Source of the DNA: Dromiciops gliroides
Lineage: Eukaryota > Chordata > Mammalia > Microbiotheria > Microbiotheriidae
Assembly: GCF_019393635.1 (NCBI RefSeq)
Contig: NC_057861.1
Coordinates: 546,254,711 to 546,318,710, forward strand
Direction of reading: 5' to 3'
Length of the DNA stretch: 64,000 bases
Shown here: positions 22,918 to 34,345 of the stretch, in pieces
Numbering within the stretch: the first letter of the stretch is position 1
Layout: each line of letters starts with the position of its first letter
Translations under genes and position numbers: made by a program
The notes under the pieces: model-generated
Databases searched by the model: none
Told to the model about the DNA's origin: nothing
Seen by the model: the letters and a program-made list of their open reading frames with translations, nothing else

Positions 22918-23765
22918 GTAGCATAGATTTAGAACTAGAAGGGACTTTAGTCCAAATATCTCTTTACAGATGAGGGAAGTTGAGTCAGAGAGGAGTTAGG
23001 TGACTTGCCCATTGTCACACAGGTAGTGTCAGGGGTAGGTTCTCTGACTCCAAAACCAATGCAGAATGGTATGATAAAAGGGATTTAAAATCAGAGGAAC
23101 TAGGTTCCTCTGGGTTTTGTTTGTTCAGTCATATCTGGCTCTTTGTGATCCCATGAACCATACTGTCCATGGGGTGTTCTTGACAAAGATACTCACTGGA
23201 GTGGTTTGCCATTTCCAGCTCATTTTACAGATGAGGAAACTGAGGCAAATAGGGTTAAGTGACTTGGGCAGTGTGTCTGAGTTGAGATTTGAAAACACAC
23301 CCTGGATGGTTCCAATTCTGGAAGCCTCCCCAGCCCCTTCTAATTCCAGGGCCTTCCTGCTGTTAATTCTTTCCTATTTAACCTGTCTGTGTCTTGCTTT
23401 GTCCATGTTTGTTTGCTTATTGTCTCTCCCATTAGACTGTAAGTTCCTTGAGGGCAGGGACTGTCTTTTGCCCCTTTTTGTATCTTCCCTCAATGCCTAG
23501 TATTCCCTCAATGCCTAGTATTCGGGTTTTTTGTTTTTGTTTAGTCTGACTGAGTCTCCATGAGCCCATTTAGGGTTTTCTTGGCAAAGATAACAGAGTG
23601 GTTTTCCCTGACTTGCTCATTTTACTGGTGAGGAAACTGAGACAAACAGGGTTAAATGACTTTCCCAGGATTACACAGCTAATAAGTATCTGAGGTCATA
23701 TTTGAACACCTGTCCTCCCGACTTCAGGCTCAATACTCTATCCCCTGAGCCACCTGACTACCTCC
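22918..23765. mobile_element. MIR, MAR1, L2 and MAR1 in series
   Basis: MIR reverse 22918-23065; MAR1 reverse 23112-23300; L2 3' end forward 23345-23515 (ttccttgagggcagggactg); MAR1 reverse 23526-23765 ending gagccacctgactacct. The 127-residue ORF at 23117-23500 is made of these repeats. Confidence 0.8.
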
Positions 23766-23769
23766 TAGG

Positions 23770-24200
23770 GTTCAGATCTTGTTGTTCAGTTGTTTCTTTT
23801 TGTCTACCTCTTAGTACTTTCTGTGACCTTGAGCAAGTACCTCCACTTTGGGGTCTCAATTTCCTCATCTGTAAAATGAAGGGATTAGGACTAGGTGGTC
23901 TTTAAAACTCCTTCCATCTCTATGACCATGTGATCCTCATTTTATCGATGAGTCAATTGGGGTCCAGGAATGACCCAGATCCTCTGACACCCCCCACCCC
24001 GCTCTTTACCTACTATTCCACGGTTTGAGCTCTAATATTTAGTAGCCTTCTGACCCTCTCTGACCTTCCCTTTCCTCATTTCTAAAATGGGAATAACATA
24101 CTTACTAATTCATATTTTCGTGAGGATCAAATAATTATGTAGGTGAAAGCGATTTATTACTGTATCCATGTAAGTGTTAGTTGTTATTATCATGGATAAA
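23770..24200 (+). mobile_element. Two MIR-like remnants
   Basis: About 23815-23935 (caatttcctcatctgtaaaa, ggtctttaaaactccttcc) and about 24030-24200 (tttcctcatttctaaaatgg). Confidence 0.65.
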
Positions 24201-24419
24201 CCAAACCAACAAATAACTTTTAAAAAGAATTGAGTCGATAATTGCAGCTTCCTACCTCATCAAACTTTTATACTTATAGTTGTAAATAAATAACAGTGCC
24301 TTGATAGACATGAATTTTATCTTGTTCTTTTTGAACACTGCCAGAATTGTAGGGAAATAATACCAGCAAATTACCTTATATTTACCTCGTATATTATTTC
24401 CCTTATATATTTGTATAAT

Positions 24420-24675
24420 ATTACATCATACATTTTGTTTACTTTGATAGAATGTGTGTCCTTGTGAGCAGAAATTTCTTTTTGTCTTCATCCCCAGTGC
24501 CTAACTCAGTTCCCAGCACATAGTAGGTGCTTAATAAATGCTATTTGATGGATTAATAGGGAGAAATGGGTAGTGGTAGGAGGCAGAGGTGAAAGAAGGT
24601 AAGGGTAGTGCTTTGTTGTTGTTCAGTCTTGTCCACCTTGTTGTGACCCCATGGACCATACTGTCCATGTCCTTA
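24420..24675. mobile_element. L2-like 3' end and MAR1 fragment
   Basis: L2 forward 24420-24560 with cccagcacatagtaggtgct and taataaatgct. MAR1 reverse fragment 24608-24675. Confidence 0.65.
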
Positions 24676-24911
24676 CAGCTCTCCCAGAAGTGCCTGGACT
24701 GCTAGAGCCAGCACCTCAGCTAGGATACATAAGGGAGTCACACAGGGCTACGGCTGGTAGGCTGCCCTTGGTTCAGATTGGTCTCTGCTTGGCAGGTGAG
24801 GAAGGGAGGGCACGAGGAGAGTCAGGGGAATAATGTCGGGGTTGATAGTAAGCTTGGGAGTTGGCATTGTGGCTGTTGTAGTGGCAGCAGCTCCCCCAAA
24901 CGTCATCGCCA
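24676..24911. other. Intron 1, no feature
   Basis: Unique-looking sequence. Confidence 0.35.
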
Positions 24912-25155
24912 TCATCATCGCTAACATTTATATAGTGCTTACTCTGTGCCAGGCAATTACTATCTCATTTGATCCTTACAACAACCTTGGAAGGTAGAGG
25001 TTATCCTCATTTTACAGATAAGGAAATTGAGGCAAACAGGTTTAACTGACTTGCCAAAGGTCCTACACCAAGTAAGGGACTAAGGCAGGATTTGAACTCG
25101 ACTCTTCCTGTTTCCAAGTCAGACATTCTGTCCACTCTGCCACCTAGCTGCTGAG
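24912..25155 (-). mobile_element. MIR-like CORE-SINE, near full length
   Basis: Reverse orientation from aacatttatatagtgcttac to actctgccacctagctgctg. Confidence 0.85.
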
Positions 25156-25319
25156 AAGGGCGTGTTGTAGAGGACACTGGACATTTCTAACAGAGCAGCA
25201 ATCCAGTGAATTGGCTGTCCCCCAGTGACAGTTTGGTGCAGTGGAAAGAACCCTGGATTTGGGATCAGAAGTCCTAGGTAAAGCCTGTCTGAATCTCCTT
25301 TAATGCTATTGCCTTTCCT

Positions 25320-25755
25320 CTTGGTTGATTATCTCTAATTTTTCCTGTATACAGTTTGTCTGTACAGTTACGTGTGTACATTGTCTTCCCCCATCCGATT
25401 GTGAGTTCCTTGAGAGCAGGGACTGTCATGCCATTCTTTGTATCTATAGTATTTAGCACAGGCTTGGTGCTTATGTGGTGCAGTAGATTGAGTGCTGGGC
25501 CAGAAGTCAAAAAGACTCATCTTGCTGAGTTCAAACCTTTTTTTTTTTTTTAATTAATTGTTTATTTTTTTTCTAAGTGCAAATCTAGCCTCAGACACTT
25601 ACTAGCCATGTGATCCTGAGTAAATCACTTAACCCTGTTTACCTCGGTTTCCTCATCTGTAAAATGAGCTGGAGAAGGACATGGCAAACTGCTCCAGGTA
25701 TCTTTGCCAAGAAAACCCCAAATGGGGTCACAAAGAGTCAGACATGACACTACAG
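25320..25755 (+). mobile_element. L2-like 3' end followed by MAR1 with a T-rich insert
   Basis: L2 at 25320-25470 (tccttgagagcagggactgt). MAR1 at 25471-25755, whose body is interrupted at about 25537-25578 by a T-rich piece between GTTCAAA and GTGCAAA, a likely small insertion. Confidence 0.75.
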
Positions 25756-26324
25756 TAATATTTGTTGGGCCTCCCTCCACCACTGACCTTATCTCCTGAT
25801 TGTGGAAAGGATCCTAGGGTCTTCGATCCTAGAGCTAGTTCTGTACTAGAGAGTAGACTCTTTAACCTTTTTTGGGCTCTGTCCTTTGGTGTAACTCATC
25901 ACCTAATACCTTTCCTTCCGGCCTGACTCTAGTGGCCTTTGTTATGGAAAATTTGAGGGGCTCCCCTTGGCCAGACTTTGAGGGATCTTGGTGGAAGAAG
26001 AAATCCCTGTGAGCATGATGATTTTGTAGAGAGTTTTGGACCCTCTTTAGGAAAGGATCAGAAATTATGATAAAGTTTCTGTGGTTGGTATGAGGCAGGC
26101 TGGGAGCAAAACCACTTGGCAGGACACTGCTCTTTCCAGATAACCTGGGAGGTCTGATAGATATGTTCTTTTAGCTCAGTGACTGCTTGGAATGCCTGGA
26201 GAGGGGGTGAGCTTTGAAACAAGAGGAAGGGAGAATTTGGCTCAACAGGTGCAAATGCCCTGAGCCCCTGCAGCAGGGGGACCTTCCCAGGGTTAGGGAT
26301 CTCAAGCATGTCCTGGCCCAAGAA
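25756..26324. other. Intron 1, unique-looking
   Basis: No gene or repeat supported. Confidence 0.4.
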
Positions 26325-26512
26325 CCATAGTGTATTATCTCATTTTTATACACACAACAACCCTGGGAGCTAGGTGCTATTATTATCTTCATTCTACAGA
26401 TGAGGAAACTGAGGGAGACAGAGGCTAAATGCCTTGCCCAATGTCCCCCAGTATCTGAGGTCAAATTTGAACTCAGGTCCAGCATTCTATCCACTGAGCC
26501 AAGTAGCTATCC
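26325..26512 (-). mobile_element. MIR-like CORE-SINE
   Basis: Reverse orientation with cacaacaaccctgggagcta, cagatgaggaaactgaggga and tccactgagccaagtagct. Confidence 0.85.
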
Positions 26513-27387
26513 TCCCCAGCCTGTGGGAATAGGGTCATCACTCCAAATCTCCATCTATGGAAGGTGATTGTGCAGACCTATGATTTCATTGGCATACAGA
26601 AATCTCACTGAGCAAACTGCAAACTCCCTCTTCCATTGCCTCTGCCATGGCAGATTGCATCTGCTCTACAATTTTCATACTTAGTTGCCTGGGACACTGG
26701 GAGGTCAAAAGATTCTTCCTGGGGGATGTTGTCAGTCTGTGTCAGAGGTAGTTTTTGAACCCATGTCTGAGCCCCGTTCTCTGCTCACAGCACCACACTG
26801 CCTCTAGGAAGGGAATATTGTCATTCTTATACGGAAGATTACTGTTGGGGGTGAATATAGTTACACCCTACATGGGGTACCCACAGAGGCTTCAGGAAAC
26901 AGCTGGATCTGGTGGTGACTGGTTGTACCCACAATTCCACAGGAGTGTTTTAGAAGAAGCAGAGAGGGAGGGGAAGGTGACTGGTTTATCCTTCCCTCAA
27001 ACCAGCCTATACTTGGCTGTGAGAAAGCAAGCAGTGAGTCACTGAAATGTTTGCTGGTGAGAAATAGGCCAAGGTTGGGATATACTGTGTAAACATGTGG
27101 TGTTTGATCCTAGGTCTCTTCCCATGCTTTTGTCACCTGGGAGCTCTGTGTGTGTGTGTGTGGGGGGGGGCGGTGCATAGGTGCCTGTGTCAGACCAAGG
27201 TCATGGCTTAATGCTTCCCATAGAGTAATAAATGATGCAAGATGTGGTCATGCCCAGTAGAAAGGAAGCATGAGTGCTAAACCTGGAGCCTGGAAAACTT
27301 AGGAGTGAATTCTGCCTCGGGGGCTTACCCACTGTGTGACTTTATCACTCTGAGTCTTGGTTCATCTGTGAAATGGTGGTTATAATA
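26513..27387. other. Intron 1, mostly unique
   Basis: A worn MIR-like piece lies at about 26700-26810 and a short GT/G run near 27150-27172. No exon supported. Confidence 0.4.
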
Positions 27388-27812
27388 ATAGTTGTTGTTC
27401 AGTCATTTTCAGTCCTTTCTGAGTCTTCCTGACCCCATTTGTGGTTTTCTTGGCAAAGATACTGGAGTGGTTTGCCATTTCCTTCTCCAGCTCATTTTAC
27501 AGATGAGGGAACCGAGGCAAACAGGGTTGAATGACTTGCCCTGGGTCACACAGCTAGTAGGTGTTTATGTGGCACTTACTCTGGGCCAGGCATTGTGTTA
27601 AATGCTTTACAATTATTATCTCATTTGATTCTCTCAACAACCCTGGGAGGCAAGTGCTATTATTATCACCATTTTATAGTTGAGGAAACTGAGACAGAGA
27701 GGTTAAGTGATTTGTCCAGGATCACACAGCTAGTAATTGTCTAAAGCTGAATTTGAACTCAGGTCTTCCTGACTGAGCCCTGTACTCTATCCACTGAGCC
27801 ACCTGGCCACCA
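27388..27812 (-). mobile_element. MAR1 and MIR-like SINEs, both reverse
   Basis: MAR1 27388-27570 (gttgttgttcagtcattttc to cacacagctagtaggtg) abuts a MIR at 27571-27812 ending ccactgagccacctggcc. Confidence 0.85.
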
Positions 27813-28204
27813 CAAGAATAACACAAGAGTTGTTGATCACTCAAAATGTACATCAAGACTTTATAACCTTAAAAAAACTACATAAATGCAAGGTACTATT
27901 TACACCTTGATAAGTGTGCACCATACTGAACGCTGAACATAACTTAATTCCCTGTTTGTCCCAATAAGCTCCTGTAGAACAGTGGAGCTTTCTCTGAAGA
28001 ATTCCCAGCAGGCAGCATGCTCTCTGGATGGGTTCTTCCCCAGATGACTGTATTAAGCAGCTGCCAGAAAAAAGAAATTCCCAAGGTGCCTCCTTCCTTT
28101 GGATGCAGCTGAAACAAATGCTATTGTTTGAGCACCCTGGGCCATCTGGGAAAATGGCTAAAATGCTCAGTTTGGTATTTCCAGAGACTTTCTGCCAATA
28201 GCTT
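27813..28204. other. Intron 1, no feature
   Basis: Unique-looking sequence. Confidence 0.35.
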
Positions 28205-28500
28205 AGTCAGTCAACATTTATTAAGTATCTACTATGTGTCAGGCACTGTTCTAAGTGTTGGTGATACAGAAAGAGCAAAAAACCATCCTTGTCCTCAGTG
28301 AGCTCACAATCTAATAGGAGAGACAACAAGCAAACAAATATGAACAAATGAGCTATATATACAAGAAAAATAGCAAATACCTAACAGAGGGGAAAAACTA
28401 GAATTAAGCTAAGAGTGTAAGATACTAGATTTAGGGCTGAAGGTGTAAGAGTTCATCTAGTCCATCACCCCCCTCCCCTTTCTAGATGATGACACTGCCC
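28205..28500 (+). repeat. Ancient interspersed repeat, then a MIR piece
   Basis: tcaacatttattaagtatct, caggcactgttctaagtgtt and gagctcacaatctaatagga match the 18.74 kb family. A reverse MIR piece follows at about 28420-28490. Confidence 0.55.
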
Positions 28501-28654
28501 TACCCTGCCTCTTACTTTGTAGTAACTCAGCCCATAGTCTGTACACACCATCCACTTCCAACTTTCATTAGAATCTTGGGCTGTCTGTTTACATTAGTAT
28601 GTTTTGTTTTTTTAAGTCCTTGGTTTTAAGTAATAAGTCTTTTGTTTTTAATTA

Positions 28655-28710
28655 TCTTGTTAAGCTTAATAGCTTGGAAAACCACACTAAGACTTTTGGG
28701 ACACCCTGTA
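28655..28710 (-). mobile_element. Possible mariner-type terminal repeat
   Basis: The stretch ends aagacttttgggacaccctgta followed by TATG. On the minus strand this reads as a mariner-type inverted terminus next to a TA target. The other end is not seen, so this is a remnant. Confidence 0.45.
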
Positions 28711-29254
28711 TATGCGGTAGGGTAATTTTGTTATGGTACATTCCCAGAGGCACATCAGAATTGATTTGCTGTAATGAAATTTTGTCCAAATGAATCCATC
28801 GTTTGAAATGAAACTCCCATTTAGTTGGACCTAGAAACAAAGAGGTACTAACCACCCTGTTCAAATGTAAAGAAGGGAACCCAGTACAGGTAGGCAATAA
28901 GGTCAAGCATGGCAAGCCTTTACCTCTGTTGCGTGTGTGTGTGTGTGTGTGTTTCTGGGAGGGAAGGGGGGGTGATCTTGAGTGGGTTGTTTAGTAAGTA
29001 GAATGTTTGTAGTAAGGAAGGAGAACTGTGAAAGGGAGCTAGTTAGTATTTGAGAGCTGGACAAAATAAATGTAAACAACAGAGTTAAACCTTCTCTAAT
29101 CTCCTCCAGCAGTACAAACAGTGAGCCCTAAGGTTAGCTCATTACAGAAAATGACTGTCAGAGGAATCGGCCCCAGAGAAAACATTTGTTTTATATGGTT
29201 GTATAATGGATCAGAATTTGTTGTAAGCTCTATATGCATGAGTCCTATGACTGC
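28711..29254. other. Intron 1, no gene
   Basis: A (GT)10 run is at about 28931-28952. No other feature is supported. Confidence 0.4.
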
Positions 29255-29365
29255 AAGGGAACTTCTGCTGTACTAGACCACCTGGAATCCCAAAGTGGTT
29301 TGTCCAAGGTCAGATAGGTAGTAAATGGCAGAATTGGGATTAGAACTCAGATCTTTTGATGCAAC
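29255..29365 (-). mobile_element. MIR-like remnant
   Basis: Reverse orientation with tttgtccaaggtcagatagg, tagtaaatggcagaattggg. Confidence 0.65.
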
Positions 29366-29618
29366 ATTCATCATATGTTGTTGCTTCTCCTCCCCTAAGT
29401 GGCTTATTCAGCAGGGCTACAGGATTAGTTTTGTCAGAAGGAGGGTTCCTGCATAATGGGATTTATCTTTCAAAGGCTCCAGACTTCCACTTGGTTGTTG
29501 GCTTGAACTGGTGTTCTCTGAACAAGATCCAGTTTTGTCAATCTGGTGAATCTTCCCTGGTCCTTTCTCCTCCCCCAGGCTTTCTGTGGCTTCTTTCTTT
29601 TGACTTCACACTTCAGCC

Positions 29619-29875
29619 GGGGCAGCTAGGTGCTACAGTGGATAAATCACTGGGCTTGGAATCAGGAAGACTCCTTCAGGAGTTCAAATCTAGCCTTATA
29701 CACTTAACTGTGTGATCTTGGGCAAGTCACTTCACCCTGTTTGCCTCAGTTTCCTCATATGTCAAATGAGCTGGAGAAGGAAATGGCAAAACCACTCCAG
29801 TATCTTTGCCAAGAAAAACCCAAATAGGATCACAAAGAGTCAGACACGCCTGAAATGACTGAACAACAACAAACA
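29619..29875 (+). mobile_element. MAR1-like CORE-SINE, full length
   Basis: It runs from ggggcagctaggtgctacag to gaaatgactgaacaacaac, with all intermediate blocks present. Confidence 0.9.
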
Positions 29876-30289
29876 CTACATAGCCAGTGGAAGAACTCAA
29901 AGTTACTATGGGTGGTTGAGTAGGAGCAGAGAAAGAAGAATAAAGTCGACACTTTAAAGGGGAAGCAAAAGGATTATTGACCTTGAAGACTGAACTAAGA
30001 GTGAGTGTTATATGCACTTGGGGGCCTCCTATAGTTTGGGCAGGAAGGGATCTTAGAGATCATCTAAGGCTGAGATTGGGAGTGACCTCGTTCACAGTCA
30101 CACAGGGAGGGAGTGGTGGCTCTGCTCTAGGCACTCTGACATCCTCAGATGGGCCCAGTTGAGATTAGTGCCATCGGGCAGAACCCATAAGAAAGGTATG
30201 GCAAACTCCTAGGTGGGGTGTTTGCCAGCTGTATCCCAAACAAACCCCTTCCCCAGTTAGCAGTGTCCTTGAATTAAAATAAGAAGAAG
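29876..30289. other. Intron 1, no feature
   Basis: Unique-looking apart from a weak MIR-like piece near 30040-30130. Confidence 0.35.
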
Positions 30290-30515
30290 AACAACAACGT
30301 TTATATAACACTACGTGCCAGGCGCTGTGCCTCATAACAACCCTGGAAGGTAGGGGCTATTATCTTCCCAATTTTACAGATGAAGAAACTGAGGCAAATA
30401 GGATAAGCGACTTGCCCAGGGTCAACAGCTAGTAAGTGTCTAGGCAGGATTTGAATTCAGGTCTTTCTGACTCCACGCCTAGTGCTCTATCTGCAGTGCC
30501 ACCTAGCTACCTCTA
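30290..30515 (-). mobile_element. MIR-like CORE-SINE, near full length
   Basis: Reverse orientation from aacgtttatataacactacg to tgcagtgccacctagctacc. Confidence 0.85.
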
Positions 30516-30944
30516 CAACAGGAAAGACCTGCACTTTACTGTATAGCAGTGGGCAAGTAACTGAACCTGGCTGCCTAGTGCATCACGTGGTGGTGGTGGA
30601 GGTTCAGTCTTTTCACCCATAAGAGCTTGCATTCCAAGGTCTAATATACTTCGCTTTCCCCCACTCTGCACTGTAGCTTTCCCTAGTTGCTAGTTTGGTC
30701 TCTGCCTTCAGTGACCACCCCCCCAAAGCCCCATATCCATTTCTGTTTATAAATTAAATTCTATAGGAAAGTTGACAAGTCATTTGCGCTGTGCTGTGAT
30801 GGTTATGAGAATTATTAAATATGGAATCAGCCCTAATGACCTCTTCAGCTGCTGAGAAGAATTAATTGAAAGTTCTCATGGAATTTCCTCAATCAGGGAG
30901 CCCCCTTTCACCACAGATAATGGAGAACTTGGGGAAAGATGATG
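30516..30944. other. Intron 1, no feature
   Basis: No gene or repeat supported. Confidence 0.35.
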
Positions 30945-31385
30945 GGAGTATAGACCTAGAACTGGGAGGACCCTAGAACTAACTCCCAGCTCCCTCATTT
31001 TACATGTGAGGAAACCAGGGCCAAGGAATATTAAGTAGTCAAACCAAGCAACTAGGTCGTGCAGTAGAGTGCTAGGCCTGGAGTCAAGAAGACTCATCTT
31101 CCTGAGTTCAGATGTGGCCTCAGACACTTAACTAGCTTGTGTGATCCTGGACAAGTCACTTAACCCCATTTGCCTCAGTTTCCTTATCTGCAAAATGAGC
31201 TGGAGAAGGAAATGGAGAACCACTCCAGTGACTTTGCCAAGAAAACCCCAAATGGGGTCATGAAGAGTCAGACAGGCCTGAAAATGACTGAACAACAGCA
31301 AGGTCAAATGTCTGGTAGCATTAGTGAGGCAGGATTTGAATCTAGGCCCCTTGACTCCAGAGTCACTACTCTTTCCTTTGAACTG
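30945..31385 (-). mobile_element. MIR-like SINE split by a + strand MAR1
   Basis: The MIR (tagacctagaactgggagga to aatattaagtag, then caaatgtctggtagcattag onward) is split by a full-length MAR1 at about 31046-31301. Confidence 0.8.
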
Positions 31386-31569
31386 CCCCCTTCAGGATAC
31401 CTCTTCAGATCTTTTACACCTCTAACATCTTATGAATCGCAAACATTAGATATTCACAATGAGGAAAATCAAATTTATGTGTGTTTAGGGTAAGGCTAGG
31501 GATGATGCTCCCAGATCTGGTTTGGTTCTGAATATGAGATTTCATCATTGGGGGATGGAAACTCTTTAC

Positions 31570-31720
31570 ACCAGTGCAATTCCTCTGTAAAGTAGGGTCT
31601 TAATGAGATGTCTGGGAGCGCTGAGAACTTAAGCAAATTGCTCAGGGTCACACAGCTATGTGTCAGACGTAGGTCTTGAACCCAGGCCTTCTTGGTTTCC
31701 AAAGCCAGCCCTGTAACCCC
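31570..31720 (-). mobile_element. MIR-like remnant
   Basis: Reverse orientation with aaattgctcagggtcacaca and cttgaacccaggccttctt. Confidence 0.75.
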
Positions 31721-32388
31721 TGTACTCTACTGTCTTTCAGTTCCCTCTTTATGGTTCCCTGTTTTCTGCAGTGGTTTTTATTCCAGTAGAGAGAGCTTAG
31801 GCTTATTTATCATCATGCCCACACTGTACTCTCCTTTCCAGTCCCACTGGGGGTGGTGGTGGTAGAAACCAACCTATAGCTCAAAGCATCTTTTATCTAT
31901 ACAACATAAATAATTCATCAACCCTTATGGCCTCTCGGAGGTGACTAGGATTTGAGGCTCATTGGCTGGGAGATGGCGGGGGTGACTGTAGAGACAAAGA
32001 AAGTGGTCAATACTGCATTTACTTGTGGAAGCTCCTGGGACTGAAGCTATTTGGGGTGTCTGGAAGGCAGGCAGGGATTGGAGCAGCTGTTGCAGGTAGT
32101 TCAATACAACTGTGGACACAGATCACAAATTCAATAGGCTCACTGTGAAGAGCCATTGGAAATGATGTTTAATAAAATAAGCTTGGAGCTCCAGCAAAGC
32201 TACAGGGCTCCTTGTGGGATGGGCCTTCCTGAAAGAGCGAGGAAGGTTTGAAATGAGTAAGGGATCTCCCTCCCTTTAAAACAGTTTAAATGCTGCACTA
32301 TGTAAAAAAGTAGCTTGTTTATTTCTAGGATGGGGTCTTTAATTGATTTTTTTCCTTTCTTTTAAAAAACCAATTTATGCCATTTCAG
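31721..32388. other. End of intron 1
   Basis: No repeat is seen. The 3' end has a T/C-rich stretch at 32347-32363 and the acceptor AG at 32387-32388. Confidence 0.5.
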
Positions 32389-32396
32389 AGAGAAAA

Positions 32397-33402
32397 ATGA
32401 GAACCCAGCTGGTCCTCTCATTTCTCCTCTTCTTTGTGATCGGCTATGGCTCCTCAGAGAACGCCAGCACCTCTAGGGGCTGTGGGCTTGACCTCCTCCC
32501 TCAGTACGTGTCCCTGTGCGACCTGGATGCCATCTGGGGAATCGTGGTGGAGGCAGTGGCCGGGGCTGGGGCCCTGATCACACTGCTGTTGATACTGATC
32601 CTCCTGGTGAGACTGCCGTTCATCAAGGACAAAGAGAAGAAGGGGCCCCTGGGCCTGAACTTCCTGTTCCTTTTGGGGACCCTCGGGTTGTTTGGACTGA
32701 CTTTTGCCTTCATTATCCGAGAAGATGAGACCATATGCTCAGCGCGTAGGTTCCTGTGGGGGGTGCTCTTTGCCCTGTGCTTCTCGTGCCTGCTCAGCCA
32801 GGCGTGGCGAGTCCGGAGGCTGGTTCGCCATGGGAAGAGCCCCTCGGGCTGGCATCTCGCTGGTATGGCCATATGCCTGATGCTGGTCCAGGTCATTATT
32901 GCCACAGAGTGGCTGGTCTTGAACGTGGTCCGGGATAAAAAGCTAGCCTGCAGTTATGAGCCTATGGATTTTGCACTGGCCTTAATTTATGACATGGTCC
33001 TACTGGTGGTGACCCTGGGTTTGTCCCTCTTCACTCTCTGTGGGAAATTTAAGAAGTGGAAGAAGAATGGGGTATGCCTCATCCTTACCGCCTTCCTCTC
33101 CATTCTGATCTGGGTGGCCTGGATGACCATGTACCTTTTTGGCAATGCAGAGCTAAGGAGAGGTGACGTGTGGAGCGATCCCACCCTGGCCATTGCCCTG
33201 GTGTCCAGTGGCTGGGTGTTTGTCATCTTCCATGCTATTCCTGAAGTGCACTGCTCAATCCTCCCATCACAGCAAGAGAGTACACCCAACTACTTTGACA
33301 CGTCACAGCCCAGGATGCGGGAGACGGCGTTTGAAGAGGATGTCCAACTTCCCCGGAGCTACATGGAAAACAAAGCCTTTTCAATGGATGAACACAATGC
33401 AG
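32397..33402 (+). CDS. GPRC5B: GPRC5B coding exon 2: signal peptide and seven-helix domain
   Basis: This exon encodes residues 1-335 and the first base of codon 336 of a class C, group 5 (retinoic-acid-inducible type) orphan receptor of the plasma membrane. Residues 1-20 form a hydrophobic signal peptide. N22 (N-A-S) is a glycosylation sequon in the short extracellular head, which lacks the large ligand-binding domain of other class C receptors. Helices lie at about 47-71, 86-107, 119-137, 152-175, 193-215, 226-248 and 263-283. C114 and C185 are placed for the usual disulfide between helix 3 and loop 2. The acceptor ends in ttcag at 32388 and the donor is GCAG|GTAACT. I chose the ATG at 32397 because it has A at -3, starts a good signal peptide, and exon 1 carries an in-frame TAG at 15207. 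The genomic frame stays open upstream to 32343, but that part is intron. Confidence 0.96.
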
Positions 33403-33545
33403 GTAACTTGAACCAAGCTTTGTCTATGGCTTCTCTAGGTATCTGTCAACTGGACAATGAGGGACTAGGCACTGTCCCCTATATACCCCATTTGCTGAAC
33501 TATTGGGCCAATTTGAAGTGGTTCCAAATCCTTTAGTTAAATAAA
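33403..33545 (+). promoter_or_regulatory. GPRC5B: Possible intron-retention / intronic poly(A) end of GPRC5B
   Basis: If the exon 2 donor is not used, the frame stays open for 44 more codons to TAG at 33534-33536, and an AATAAA follows at once at 33540-33545. The predicted product would be 379 residues, with all seven helices and a replaced tail. The donor (GTAACT) is weaker than consensus. This is inference from sequence only. Confidence 0.35.
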
Positions 33546-33949
33546 AGTGCATTTTTCTAGTTGTCTGAACCTATAGGTTTGCAGGTCACCAACCTGTAAA
33601 TGAAGTTAGACCTTAAATCCTTTCTTGATATTCAATGTATGTTCATTGGGAATTGCTTACTGGGAATCCCAGTAGGAAGGAGAATGCTCACACAGATGTG
33701 TTCAGCCCTACAAGTTGTACAGGGCAATGCTGAGTCAGCCCATCAGAATGATCATTTATTCTTCCCAGTGGCAGAGCCTAAATTCTTGGGTGAGCACCAG
33801 GGAACTGTGTAACTAGTTGCACATCCAGATATGGGACTAGGTTTGTGGGAGCGGGCAGGCTCCTCCCCATCTTTCCTCTCCAACCCAGCAAATCTTTAAA
33901 TGCATCTCAGAGTGGGAATATATTCCCTGGGATCCCTGAGCTCAGTGTC
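33546..33949. other. Intron 2, unique-looking
   Basis: No repeat or exon supported. Confidence 0.35.
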
Positions 33950-34345
33950 GTGTAGTGAACAGAGCACCTCATGCACTAGATTTGAAATCAGGAAGAGCTA
34001 GATTTAATCCTGCCTCAGAAATTAGTTTTGGGGACCATGTGAAAATCACATAACCTGCGCGAACCCCACCTTTTTCTCTGGCCAATGGAGGTACTAAATA
34101 GCCAGCTCGATTCTCAGGGTTGTCAAGAAAGTCAAATGAAATAATGTGTATAATGTGCTAGGTTTGCATTCCCCACATGTGAGCTGCTTCTGCTGTTGGA
34201 TGAGGCAGCTTGCGTGATGGAGAGAGTGTTGGTTTAGGAGTTACAAAGACCTGGGATTGGGTCCTGCCTCTGACACGTTCTCCCTGTGTGACTCTTGGCA
34301 AGTCATTTAATCAGCCTCTTCGTGTATCTCTCAAAGACTAGAAGT
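33950..34345 (+). mobile_element. Two MIR-like remnants
   Basis: About 33950-34175 and 34205-34345. The second has acctgggattgggtcctgcc and ctccctgtgtgactcttggc. Confidence 0.65.

Noticed and set aside
32343-32396. Upstream ATG of the long open frame before GPRC5B exon 2
   Set aside because: It lies before the acceptor at 32388, in intron sequence, and would spoil the signal peptide.
32501-33289. Antisense ORFs opposite GPRC5B exon 2
   Set aside because: They are shadows of the strong coding frame, with no domain.
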